Shown: positions 8,395 to 16,361 of the stretch, one piece after another
How the letters are laid out: every line of letters begins with the position of its first letter
Position numbering within the stretch: the stretch's first letter is position 1
Origin: Methylobacterium sp. Leaf125
GTDB lineage: Bacteria > Pseudomonadota > Alphaproteobacteria > Rhizobiales > Beijerinckiaceae
Direction: 5' to 3'
Assembly: GCF_001423085.1 (NCBI RefSeq)
Contig: NZ_LMNU01000001.1
Coordinates: 861,495 to 925,494, forward strand
DNA: 64,000 nt
Notes under the pieces: model-generated
The model's database searches: none
What the model saw: only the letters and a program-made list of their open reading frames with translations
What the model was told of the DNA's origin: nothing
Made by a program: the position numbers and the translations under genes

Positions 8395-11300
8395 TCCGCC
8401 GCCTCGCGCAGCAACGCGTCGGCCGCCCTCTCGTCGGCCGCCATCTCGTCGGCCGCCATGGCGTTGCGCCGGGTGGTCCAGAGGCCGCGTCGGCGGGCTT
8501 CGTCGAACCGTTCGAGGATGGCGCGGGCCGCCTCGGGATTGGCTGCCCGCAGGGTTTCGAAGGTCTCGAGATCGGCGATCATCGCGCCGTAGAGCCGATC
8601 GAGGTCGGCGTTGGAGACCGCATCCGTCGTGGCGGCGAGGACGAACACCGCGTCGATTCCCTGGGCCAGCTCCTGGGCGCCGCGATAGCCGTGCCGGAGC
8701 TGCGCCGCGATCCAGCGCGGATGGGCGAGGCGGCCCCGGATCAGGCGGGCGGCATCCTCGCGGGCGGTGCGGGCCTTCGGGGTCTCGGGCGTGGCGACGT
8801 CGAGGCTGTAGAGGGCGGGGCGGGCCCCCGTCAGGGCGGCGGCGGCCGAGAAGCCGCCCATCGCCTCCACGGCGGCGTCGCCGTCGAGGAGATCGCGCTC
8901 GGCGACGTCGAAGGCGTGCACGTAGGCATCGGCGCCGGCCACCCGGGCGGCGAAGCCGGCATCCGCCGCCTCGGCCGCGCCGGCATAGGCATGGGAGGTG
9001 GCGTCGAGATAGGCCCGCCCGAGGTCGTCGCGGCTGTCCCAGGCGCCGTCGAGGGCGAGCCCGCCCGCCCCGGCACCGTAGCGCCCCGGCGCGGCGCCGT
9101 AGACGCGGGCCGGCGCCTCGCCCCGGCGGCGGGCCGCGGCGAGGGGATTCTCGTCGTCCTCCTCCTCGCGGGCGGCCACCGCCTCGGCGGCCCGGGCGAG
9201 GAGCGACAGGGTCTCCGGGAAGGTGTCGCGAAAGGCACCCGAGACCCGCACCGTCACGTCGATGCGCGGCCGGTCGAGGAGGGCCAGCGGCAGCACCTCG
9301 AAGCCGGTGACCCGGGTCGAGGCATGGTCCCAGACCGGGCGCACGCCCATCAGCGCCAGGGCATGGGCGATGTCCTCGCCGCCGGTGCGCAGGGTCGGCG
9401 AGGCCCAGAGGTCCATGACGATCCGGGCCGGGTACTCGCCCTCGTCCTGCAGGTAGCGCAGGACTACGGCGTCGGCGGCCTTGGCCCCGAGGGTGGTGGC
9501 GGCCCGGGTCGGCAGGCTGCGCGGGTCGAGGGTGGCGAGGTTGCGCCCCGTCGGCATCACGTCGGTGCGGCCGCGCGACGGCGAGCCGGCGGGACCGGGC
9601 GCCACGAAGCGCCCGTCGAGGGCGCGCAGCAGGCCGAGGCGCTCGCCCTCGGCACAGGCCCCTACGGCGGCGGGCGCCTCGGGGGCGGCGCGGCCGAAGA
9701 CGTGCAGCCCGTCGCGCGCGGTCACCTCCCCGAGGTCGCAGAGATGCGCGTCGAGGGCCGCGAGCGCGTCCGGCATCGGCGTCCCGGCGTCGATCCCGGC
9801 GCCGGCGAGCAGCCCGGCCGACAGCGCCTCGTCCAGGATGGTGCGCGCCAGGATCGCGGCGCGGCGCGGGTCGAGGACGCTGGCGGCGGAGTACTCCTCC
9901 ACGAGTTCGCGCAGGCGTGCCGCGTCGGGGTCGAGCCCCGTCACGCCGGTCTGCGGCGTCAGGTGCCCGAGGGCGACGCCCCCGAGGCGGCGCTTCAGGG
10001 GCGCGGCCTCGCCCGGATCGTCGACGATGAAGGGATAGACCACCGGGAGCGCCCCGACGGCGCGGGCCGGCCAGCAATCCGGCGACAGGGCGACGGCCTT
10101 GCCCGGCAGCCACTCGGTGGTGCCGTGGGTGCCGAGGTGGATGAGCGCGTCGAATCGGCTGCGCAGGCCGAGATGGAAGGCCAGATAGGCGTGGGTCGGC
10201 ACCGCGTCGGGGTCGTGATAGGCGGCCTTCCGGTCCTTCGACCGCCCGCGATCCGGCTGCAGGAAGACCGCGAGGCGGCCGCCCTGCGGGGCCACGCTCG
10301 CGAAGCGGAAGGCGCCGTTCCGGCAGGCCGGGTCGGCCTCGGGCGGACCCCACTCGGCGTCGAGGGCCGCGCGGGCGGTCTCCGGCAGCGTGCCGAGCCA
10401 CGCCCGGTAGGCGTCGAGGGCGACCGCGAAGTCCCGGGGACCGCGCGTCAGCGCCCGCATCAGCGCCTCGGGCTCGGGCAGCGCGCCGACGCCGTAGCCG
10501 GCCTGCCGCAGGTCCGCGACGATCGCGCGCGCGCTTTCGGGCGTATCGAGCCCGACGGCGAATCCCGCGCGGCCGCCGCGGGCGGGGTAATCCGAGAGCA
10601 CCAGGGCGAGGCGGCGCTCGGCCCGGGGCAGCCGGGCGAGGCGGATCCAGGCGGCGGCGCGCTCGGCCAGGGCCGCGATGCCCTCCGCGTGCGGCACGGC
10701 CCGTCGCTCGGCGAAGCCCTCGGTTTCCGGACCCTCCTCCTTGAACGAGATCGGAAAGCCCGAGAGCCGGCCGTCGAATTCCGGCAGGGCGACCTGCATG
10801 GCGAGGTCGGCTGCACCCATGCCTCGGGTGGAGGCGGTCCAGGCGTCCCGCGCCGCACCGATGCTGAAGGCCTGGAGGACCGGGCAATCGGCGGTATCGA
10901 GGACGAAACCTGCATCCTCCCGGGCCGAGAAGGCGGTGGCGGCGATGACGATGGCGGGCCGGTGCGCGGCGATGGCGGCCCGCAAGGGCGCGGTCGCGGC
11001 GGGGTCCTTCAGGCTCGACACCGCCACGGCCAGCACCGCGAGGCCGCGCGCCTGGAGCGCGGCGCCCAACGCGGCGATCGGCGCGGTATCACCGGAGAGC
11101 ACGCTGGACCGGTAGACCACCAGCAGCGCCAGGGGCGCCTCCGCCGGGGCGGTCCGGAACGGCCGTCCGGCGGCGAGCGCCTGGTCGTCCGCGACGGGGC
11201 CGCAGCCCGGGCAGCAGACGAAGCCGCGGGGCAGGGGCAGCGGCGGTTCGACCGGCCCGGCATAGCCGATCGCGACGGCCAGGCGTCCGATCAGGCGGCG

Positions 11301-11759
11301 TAGGTTTGCCGCGCCCCCGGCGCGGAAATAGGCGTCGAAGTCGGAGGCGAGCTCCGGCTTCGTGGAATAGGCGTCGAGGCGTGGGTCGGGCCGGTCGTCG
11401 CCCGGCAGCACCACGAGGGCGACCCCGGCGGCGCGGGCGGCCGCGCTGGCGCGCTCGATCCCGTAGCGCCAGTAATCGAGCCCGCCGAGGCAGCGGATCA
11501 CCACGATCCGCGCCCGGGCGATCACCGACTCGACGTAGAGGTCGACCGACATCGGGTGGCGGAGCTTGGCGAGCTTGGCGAGCCGCAGGGTCGGGGCCGC
11601 GTCCGAGGCTGCCGGAAACACCGCCGCGTAGGCCCCGGCCATGCCGAACAGGTCGGAATCCGTGAAGGAGAGGAAGACGATGTCGCCCGGCGCCTGACCG
11701 AGATCGATCGCGGCTTCGCCCTCGTCGAGGGAGACCGTATCGATGCGGATCAGGTGCAT
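8391..11759 (-). CDS. cobN: Cobaltochelatase large subunit CobN
   Basis: 1122 aa, somewhat shorter than the roughly 1250-1275 aa of the classical enzyme. It is the large subunit of the ATP-dependent CobNST complex that inserts cobalt into hydrogenobyrinic acid a,c-diamide. Recognisable blocks include FVCCPGCGP, the LIHLGTHGTTEWLPGK motif shared with BchH-type chelatases, and late blocks RHGYRGAQE and TDAVSNADLDRLY. The C terminus carries a 15-bp tandem repeat that encodes repeated AADE pentapeptides. cobS and cobT are not in the window. It overlaps cobG by four bases and follows cobW after 9 bp. Confidence 0.96.
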   Translation of the reverse strand: MHLIRIDTVSLDEGEAAIDLGQAPGDIVFLSFTDSDLFGMAGAYAAVFPAASDAAPTLRLAKLAKLRHPMSVDLYVESVIARARIVVIRCLGGLDYWRYGIERASAAARAAGVALVVLPGDDRPDPRLDAYSTKPELASDFDAYFRAGGAANLRRLIGRLAVAIGYAGPVEPPLPLPRGFVCCPGCGPVADDQALAAGRPFRTAPAEAPLALLVVYRSSVLSGDTAPIAALGAALQARGLAVLAVAVSSLKDPAATAPLRAAIAAHRPAIVIAATAFSAREDAGFVLDTADCPVLQAFSIGAARDAWTASTRGMGAADLAMQVALPEFDGRLSGFPISFKEEGPETEGFAERRAVPHAEGIAALAERAAAWIRLARLPRAERRLALVLSDYPARGGRAGFAVGLDTPESARAIVADLRQAGYGVGALPEPEALMRALTRGPRDFAVALDAYRAWLGTLPETARAALDAEWGPPEADPACRNGAFRFASVAPQGGRLAVFLQPDRGRSKDRKAAYHDPDAVPTHAYLAFHLGLRSRFDALIHLGTHGTTEWLPGKAVALSPDCWPARAVGALPVVYPFIVDDPGEAAPLKRRLGGVALGHLTPQTGVTGLDPDAARLRELVEEYSAASVLDPRRAAILARTILDEALSAGLLAGAGIDAGTPMPDALAALDAHLCDLGEVTARDGLHVFGRAAPEAPAAVGACAEGERLGLLRALDGRFVAPGPAGSPSRGRTDVMPTGRNLATLDPRSLPTRAATTLGAKAADAVVLRYLQDEGEYPARIVMDLWASPTLRTGGEDIAHALALMGVRPVWDHASTRVTGFEVLPLALLDRPRIDVTVRVSGAFRDTFPETLSLLARAAEAVAAREEEDDENPLAAARRRGEAPARVYGAAPGRYGAGAGGLALDGAWDSRDDLGRAYLDATSHAYAGAAEAADAGFAARVAGADAYVHAFDVAERDLLDGDAAVEAMGGFSAAAALTGARPALYSLDVATPETPKARTAREDAARLIRGRLAHPRWIAAQLRHGYRGAQELAQGIDAVFVLAATTDAVSNADLDRLYGAMIADLETFETLRAANPEAARAILERFDEARRRGLWTTRRNAMAADEMAADERAADALLREAAE
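8402..8463. repeat. 15-bp in-frame tandem repeat at the 3' end of cobN
   Basis: About three copies of a CTCGTCGGCCGCCAT-like unit encode MAADE/MAADE/RAAD near the C terminus. Because the unit is a multiple of three, copy-number change would only alter the tail length. Confidence 0.7.
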
Positions 11760-11768
11760 GGCGGGCGC

Positions 11769-12803
11769 TTATCCCGCCAGGGCGGCGGCGACGGCGCCCT
11801 GGTCGAAGCCCTTGAGGCCGATCACCACGAGGCGGCCGTCGCGGGGCTCGCTGGACTTCCAGGGGCGGTCGTAATGGTGGGCGATGCGGGCGCCGACGCC
11901 CTGGACCACGAGGCGCATCGGCTTGCCGGTGACCTCGGCGAAGCCCTTGATGCGCAGCACGCCCTCGGTCTCGGCGGCGCGGGCGACGCGAAGCGCCAGG
12001 TCCTCGGCGGAGGCCGTGGCCGCCACGGGCAGCGCCACCGAATCGAAGTCGTCGTGGTCGTGGTCCTCGCCGTCGCCGTGGTGGGAGGGACGCGCGTCGA
12101 GGTCGTCCTCGGCCGCCGCCTGGATTCCCAGAATCACGCGCGGGTCGAGGCGGCCGTGCTCGGCCTCCACCATCTTCACCGCGCGGGGCAGGTGTTCGGT
12201 GACCTCGGCGCGGACCTTGGCGCGCCCGGCCTCGTCGAGGAGGTCGGCCTTGTTCATCACCACGAGGTCGGCGCAGAGGAGCTGGTCCTCGAACACTTCT
12301 TCCAGCGGATTGTCGTGGTCGACGCTGGCGTCGTCCGCGCGCTGGGCGGCCAGCGCCGCCGGGTCGTCGGCGAAGAAGCCCGCGGCCACGGCGGGGCCGT
12401 CGATGACCGCGACCACGCCGTCCACCGTCACCCGCGAGCGGATCGCCGGCCACTGGAAGGCCTGGACTAGGGGCTTCGGCAGGGCGAGGCCCGAGGTCTC
12501 GATCAGGATGTGCTCGGGCGGATCGGCCCGGTCGAGGAGCTTGTTCAGGGCCGGCACGAAGTCGTCGGCCACGGTGCAGCAGATGCAGCCGTTGGCGAGC
12601 TCGACGATGTCCTCGTCGCCGCAGCCCTCAATGCCGCAGGCGGCCAGGAACGAGCCGTCGAAGCCGATGTCGCCGAACTCGTTGACGATGATGGCGAGGC
12701 GCCGGCCGCCGGCGTTCTCCACGAGGTGGCGCACCAGGGTGGTCTTGCCGGCCCCGAGGAAGCCCGTGACGATGGTGCAGGGGATCTTGGCGACGAGGGT
12801 CAT
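11769..12803 (-). CDS. cobW: CobW-type metal-handling GTPase
   Basis: 344 aa G3E-family P-loop GTPase. Visible are the Walker A motif GFLGAGKTT (residues 14-22), the CxCC metal motif at Cys73/Cys75/Cys76, the NKAD guanine-specificity motif, a histidine/aspartate-rich loop (SHHGDGEDHDHDD) and a C-terminal CobW_C domain. CobW is thought to deliver cobalt to CobN; position immediately upstream of cobN fits. Start ATG 12803 overlaps the DUF1636 gene stop. Confidence 0.95.
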   Translation of the reverse strand: MTLVAKIPCTIVTGFLGAGKTTLVRHLVENAGGRRLAIIVNEFGDIGFDGSFLAACGIEGCGDEDIVELANGCICCTVADDFVPALNKLLDRADPPEHILIETSGLALPKPLVQAFQWPAIRSRVTVDGVVAVIDGPAVAAGFFADDPAALAAQRADDASVDHDNPLEEVFEDQLLCADLVVMNKADLLDEAGRAKVRAEVTEHLPRAVKMVEAEHGRLDPRVILGIQAAAEDDLDARPSHHGDGEDHDHDDFDSVALPVAATASAEDLALRVARAAETEGVLRIKGFAEVTGKPMRLVVQGVGARIAHHYDRPWKSSEPRDGRLVVIGLKGFDQGAVAAALAG

Positions 12804-13219
12804 TCGGCGGCGTCCGTGATGCGGGGCGCCGCGAGCGGCGGCAGAGGAGCGGGGAACGGCGGGATGCGGGCGACGACGCCCTTGCGGAATTCCTGGGGCC
12901 GCGCCTTCCACGGCACGATGCCGTCGGCTGTCTCGGCGTAGAGCGCGACGCCGTCCAGGATGGTGCCGGCGGAGGCGACCGGGTCGAGGTCGCCGTAGAC
13001 GTAGGTCCAGCGGCCTTGCGAGGCGACCGCCACGGTGCAGGGGCGCTTGCAGACCGAGAGGCATTCGACGCTCTCGACCGTGATGCCAGGGTGGGCCCCG
13101 GTGCTCACGGCCTCCTGGAGCGCCGCCAGCAGGCGGGCGCCGGCGCGGGGCTCCGCCGTATCGCCGGCCGCCCGGCAGGTGGCGCAGACGTAGAGGGTGA
13201 CGGGCGCAGCCTCAGGCAT
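12800..13219 (-). CDS. DUF1636 small cysteine protein of the cob operon
   Basis: 139 aa. It starts with a YVCATCR motif and later has SVCKRPC, giving the paired cysteines of the DUF1636/thioredoxin-like ferredoxin family, proposed to bind a 2Fe-2S cluster or metal. No enzymatic role is established. It lies between cbtA, whose 3' end it overlaps by 8 bp, and cobW, with which it overlaps by four bases; this strongly suggests a part in cobalt uptake or handling. ATG 13219 is chosen because the conserved cysteines begin soon after. Confidence 0.85.
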   Translation of the reverse strand: MPEAAPVTLYVCATCRAAGDTAEPRAGARLLAALQEAVSTGAHPGITVESVECLSVCKRPCTVAVASQGRWTYVYGDLDPVASAGTILDGVALYAETADGIVPWKARPQEFRKGVVARIPPFPAPLPPLAAPRITDAAE

Positions 13220-13967
13220 GGGTCGGCCGGGTTCGGCCGAAGAGGCCCCAGGCCCAGCCATAGGCCAGCCCGATCACCGCCCAGAACACGAAGGCGATGC
13301 CGAGCGAGCGCGCGGCGAACTGCGCGGCGTACGAGGCCGGCAGGTTCGAGGCGGCGTGGCTCGCCTCCGGCGCCCCGGCAAGATGGGGCGCCACGAGGAG
13401 CACGAGGCCGCCCGCGATGGTGATCGGCGCCCGCCGGATCGCGATGAGGTAGAGGCCCATGGCGGTGGCCGCGGCGGTCATCACCCACCAGAACTGGCGG
13501 TCGGCCAACGGCGCGGCCTCCATGCCGGGGAGTTCCGGGGCCAGGCCGAGGGCCGGGGCCAGCGCCACGGCGAGGAAGCCCCCGATGGCGAAGCGCAGGC
13601 CGGCCTCGGGGCTGGGCTCGCGGTGGCAGGCGAGGAGCACGGCGCCGAGCAGGAGCGCGTAGCCGACGCCGCCCACCAGGGTGGCCAGGGCCGTGAAGGC
13701 CATGCGCGGCAGGCCGGGGCCCGGCTGCCAGTCGGGCGCGACTTCGCCGCCCGCCACCGAGGGATCCTTGGTGCCGTGATCGTGACCGCCGTGGACGCGG
13801 ACGATCAGGGCGGCGGGGGTCGGCCGGACGGGGGTGGCGGAGGCCTGCGTCTCGTAGCGCTCGGCCGCGATGATGAGCGGCGAGGTGAGCGCGAGCTGCA
13901 GGCCCGTCGCGACGACAGCCGCGAGGAAGCCGGCGACCAGGGCCGCCGACACGAGCCGGATGATCAT
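13212..13967 (-). CDS. cbtA: Predicted cobalt transporter subunit CbtA
   Basis: 251 aa integral membrane protein with about five to six hydrophobic segments (first at residues 4-25, last near the WAVIGLAYGWAWGLF block). CbtA/CbtB are the predicted B12-regulated cobalt transporter of alphaproteobacteria. A periplasmic or cytosolic loop carries HGGHDHG, a possible metal ligand. It follows cbtB at 27 bp within the riboswitch-controlled operon. Confidence 0.93.
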   Translation of the reverse strand: MIIRLVSAALVAGFLAAVVATGLQLALTSPLIIAAERYETQASATPVRPTPAALIVRVHGGHDHGTKDPSVAGGEVAPDWQPGPGLPRMAFTALATLVGGVGYALLLGAVLLACHREPSPEAGLRFAIGGFLAVALAPALGLAPELPGMEAAPLADRQFWWVMTAAATAMGLYLIAIRRAPITIAGGLVLLVAPHLAGAPEASHAASNLPASYAAQFAARSLGIAFVFWAVIGLAYGWAWGLFGRTRPTHA

Positions 13968-13994
13968 GGGCGGTTCTGCCTTAAGCGGAGGCGC

Positions 13995-14171
13995 TCAGTG
14001 GCAGGGGAAGTTCTGGCTGTGCCGGAAGTCGTGCGCCGCGTTGTGCAGCGCCATCGCCGGGGCGAAGCCGGCCATGAACACGAGGCCGAGGCCGAGGAAG
14101 GCGGCCACGAGTACGGCGCCGAGGCGCTCGTTGGTGCGGGTGCCGGTCAGGACGAGGGTGTTGGTCGACAT
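13995..14171 (-). CDS. cbtB: Predicted cobalt transporter subunit CbtB
   Basis: 58 aa with a single transmembrane helix (about residues 18-38) and the characteristic C-terminal histidine-rich tail HNAAHDFRHSQNFPCH, proposed metal ligands. The ATG at 14171 has an AGGAG nine bases upstream; an earlier in-frame ATG at 14180 directly abuts AGGAG and is less likely. First gene behind the cobalamin riboswitch. Confidence 0.93.
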   Translation of the reverse strand: MSTNTLVLTGTRTNERLGAVLVAAFLGLGLVFMAGFAPAMALHNAAHDFRHSQNFPCH

Positions 14172-14218
14172 CGGGTACATCTCCTGGCCACCCCGCCGGC
14201 GGCCGTCAAGGATGGGGC

Positions 14219-14250
14219 GTGGACGGCAGGTCCACTTTCGACGGCAGGTC
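14219..14250 (-). promoter_or_regulatory. Hairpin and 11-bp direct repeat below the B12 riboswitch
   Basis: GACGGCAGGTC occurs twice exactly (14222-14232 and 14240-14250). The distal copy lies in a perfect 6-bp hairpin (GTGGAC, loop GGCAG, GTCCAC; 14219-14235), while the proximal copy is part of the conserved B12 box. The two can compete for pairing, so this is the likely expression platform. Confidence 0.55.
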
Positions 14251-14415
14251 TCCTGGCTCGCGGGTCGCTGGTCCTGCCGCCTTCCCGGATCGCTCCAGTG
14301 GCTGATGGCAGTCCCGTCTCCGCTCACAGTTGCGGGGGCAGCCGCGGTTTCAGGGTCGCCCCCTCACCGCATTCCCTTTTCACCCCGTCGCCGGGGCACC
14401 GTCCGATCCTCGCTT
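14235..14415 (-). promoter_or_regulatory. Cobalamin riboswitch upstream of cbtB
   Basis: Read on the minus strand, the segment has the full order of AdoCbl riboswitch landmarks: GGTGCC, AAAAGGGAATGCGGTG, GCTGCCCCCGCAACTGT, GCCACTG, CCGGGAAGGC and the B12 box AGCCAGGAGACCTGCCG (14242-14258). It precedes cbtB by about 65 nt and so should repress the whole cbtB-cbtA-DUF1636-cobW-cobN-cobG-cobH-cobI-cobJ unit when adenosylcobalamin is plentiful. Outer limits are approximate. Confidence 0.96.
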
Positions 14416-14503
14416 CTACGCGGTTGCCGATCCGCTGACAACGCGGCCCGGGCGGGTTTCCCGCCTTTGACCTCGGACCTCGATATCGGGCACAGCATGC
14501 CCC

Positions 14504-15037
14504 ATGCCGCATCCTCCACCCCGAATGATCCTCGTGCTCGGCGGCGCGCGCTCGGGCAAGAGCGCCCATGCCGAGGCGCTGATCGAGGCCCAGCCTCGAC
14601 CCTGGCTCTACCTCGCCACCGCCCAGGCCTGGGACGACGAGATGCGGGAGCGCATCGCGCTCCACCGCGCCCGCCGCCCGGAGGGCTGGATCACGCAGGA
14701 CGTGCCGATCGCCCTGGCCGAGGCGGTCGCCGCCGCGACTGGGCCGGTGCTGGTCGATTGCCTCACCCTCTGGCTCACCAACCTCATCCTGGCCGAGGCC
14801 GACCTCGAGGCTGCCACCGCCGCGCTGCTCGCGGCCTGTGCGGCGGCCCCCGGCCCGGTGGTCCTGGTCGGCAACGAGGTCGGCCTCGGGATCGTGCCGG
14901 ACAACGCCCTCGCGCGCCGCTTCCGCGACGCCGCCGGGCGCCTGCACCAGCGCCTCGCGGCCCAGGCGGACCGCGTCGTCCTCACGGTGGCGGGTCTGCC
15001 GATGATCGTGAAACCCCAACCCGGAGCCACCCCATGA
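14504..15037 (+). CDS. cobU: Adenosylcobinamide kinase / phosphate guanylyltransferase
   Basis: 177 aa (170 if the second ATG at 14525 is used; the core MILVLGGARSGKS starts there). The enzyme, called CobP in Pseudomonas denitrificans, phosphorylates adenosylcobinamide and transfers GMP to it. Walker A is GGARSGKS; the family blocks VDCLTLWLTN and VGNEVGLGIVP are present. Divergent from the riboswitch operon and coupled to cobO by an ATGA overlap. Confidence 0.95.
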   Translation: MPHPPPRMILVLGGARSGKSAHAEALIEAQPRPWLYLATAQAWDDEMRERIALHRARRPEGWITQDVPIALAEAVAAATGPVLVDCLTLWLTNLILAEADLEAATAALLAACAAAPGPVVLVGNEVGLGIVPDNALARRFRDAAGRLHQRLAAQADRVVLTVAGLPMIVKPQPGATP

Positions 15038-15645
15038 CGGACGCCGAGACCGAGGCCGCGCGGCACCGCGAGAAGATGGAGAAGCGCAAGGCCGTCCAGG
15101 ACGCCGAGGTGGCGGAGAAGACTATCGAGAAGGGGCTCCTCATCGTCAATACCGGTCCCGGAAAGGGCAAGACCACGGCGGCCCTCGGGCTGATGCTGCG
15201 GGCCCTCGGCCATGGCTGGCGCGTCGGCGTGGTGCAGTTCATCAAGGGCGCCTGGGACACCGGCGAGAAGCACGCCCTCAAGGCTTTCGGCGATCGGATC
15301 GATTGGCACACGCTCGGCGAGGGCTTCACCTGGGAGACCCAGGACAAGGCCCGCGACATCGCCGCCGCCGAGCATGCCTGGGCCAAGGCTCTCGACCTCA
15401 TGGCCGATCCGACGATCCGCCTCGTTGTGCTGGACGAGCTCAACATCGCGCTGCGCTACGACTACCTCGATCTCGACGCCGTGGTGGCGGCCTTCCGGGC
15501 GCGCCGACCGGATCTCCACGTCATCGTCACCGGCCGCAACGCCAAGCCGGCCCTGATCGAGGCCGCCGACCTCGTCACCGAGATGGGCAGCGTGAAGCAC
15601 CACTTCGCCGCCGGGGTGAAGGCGCAGGCGGGGATCGAGTTCTGA
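15034..15645 (+). CDS. cobO: Cob(I)yrinic acid a,c-diamide adenosyltransferase CobO
   Basis: 203 aa, CobA/CobO/BtuR family. It adenosylates reduced corrinoid using ATP. The P-loop [12 protein letters not shown] is near residues 41-52, followed by QFIKGAW and the LDELNIAL block. The charged N-terminal extension ([13 protein letters not shown]) is typical. ATGA overlap with cobU upstream, and its TGA overlaps the ATG of the next gene by one base. Confidence 0.97.
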   Translation: MTDAETEAARHREKMEKRKAVQDAEVAEKTIEKGLLIVNTGPGKGKTTAALGLMLRALGHGWRVGVVQFIKGAWDTGEKHALKAFGDRIDWHTLGEGFTWETQDKARDIAAAEHAWAKALDLMADPTIRLVVLDELNIALRYDYLDLDAVVAAFRARRPDLHVIVTGRNAKPALIEAADLVTEMGSVKHHFAAGVKAQAGIEF

Positions 15646-16361
15646 TGCGGGCGGCCATCGTGGCGGTCGCGCTGTCCACTGTCATGGGAGCGCCCGGACT
15701 CCGGGCCGACCCGGCCGGGCCGTGGCCCGCCACCTATCTGGGCCGCGTCGAGGCCCTGGCCGTGGTGGAGGGGCTGAACGCCCGGCTGCTCGCCAGCCGC
15801 TCCGCCACCGCGATCCTCGAAGGCTGGTGCGCCGAGCACGGCATGGCCGCGACCCCCCGGCTCGCGGCGAACCTGCAGCGCGGCGCGGACAAGCCGGCCT
15901 CGGAGGAGACGCGCCGGCGCCTGAATGCCGGGCCCGACACGCTCCTGCGCTACCGTCAGGTGAAGCTCGCCTGCGGCGACCACGTCCTGTCCGAGGCGGA
16001 CAACTGGTACGTGCCCGAGCGCCTGACCCCGGAGATGAACCGCCTTCTCGAGACCACGGACACGCCGTTCGGCCGGGCGGTCCAGGCCCTCGGCACGACG
16101 CGGCAGACCATCGGTGCCGAGCTCCTGTGGCAGCCCCTGCCGCACGGGTGGGACCAGGCGCCGCCCCCGGCGGCGACCTGCGGCGACCTCGCTATCCCGG
16201 ACCATCTGTTCCGGCATCGGGCCGTGCTGTTCACGGCGGAGCGCGTACCCTTCGCGGAGGTGGTCGAGACCTACGGGGCCGCCATCCTGGCCTTTCATCG
16301 CGCCGGGCGCCCCGTCGATCCGGCCTGCGCGACGTCCCCGTCGGGGCGGCCACAGCCATGA
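15645..16361 (+). CDS. Secreted chorismate-lyase-like (UbiC-fold) protein within the cob operon
   Basis: 238 aa. A signal peptide is visible (hydrophobic residues 4-20, cleavage likely after GLRA). The mature part shows the pattern of the chorismate pyruvate-lyase/UTRA fold: [19 protein letters not shown] followed by WYVPERL and DTPFGRAVQ, which parallels the UbiC blocks R-x-V-L...vl-eAdsviP and DTPLG. The first ATG overlaps the cobO stop and its TGA overlaps the cobQ start, so it is clearly co-expressed with cob genes. UbiC itself is cytosolic and makes 4-hydroxybenzoate; a secreted version is unlikely to do that, so the role is unknown. Family call is by pattern recognition, function is not assigned. 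Confidence 0.7.
   Translation: MRAAIVAVALSTVMGAPGLRADPAGPWPATYLGRVEALAVVEGLNARLLASRSATAILEGWCAEHGMAATPRLAANLQRGADKPASEETRRRLNAGPDTLLRYRQVKLACGDHVLSEADNWYVPERLTPEMNRLLETTDTPFGRAVQALGTTRQTIGAELLWQPLPHGWDQAPPPAATCGDLAIPDHLFRHRAVLFTAERVPFAEVVETYGAAILAFHRAGRPVDPACATSPSGRPQP

Noticed and set aside
6949..10887. A 1312-codon frame joining cobG to cobN DNA
   Set aside because: Only the last 481 codons (from ATG 8394) match CobG; the remainder is an out-of-frame shadow of cobN.
8391..11759. CobN considered truncated because it is about 130-150 residues shorter than the classical enzyme
   Set aside because: All main motifs and the C-terminal blocks are present; shorter CobN proteins occur.
11769..13064. 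Extended N terminus of CobW in the same frame
   Set aside because: Upstream part is shadow of the DUF1636 gene; CobW homology starts at ATG 12803.
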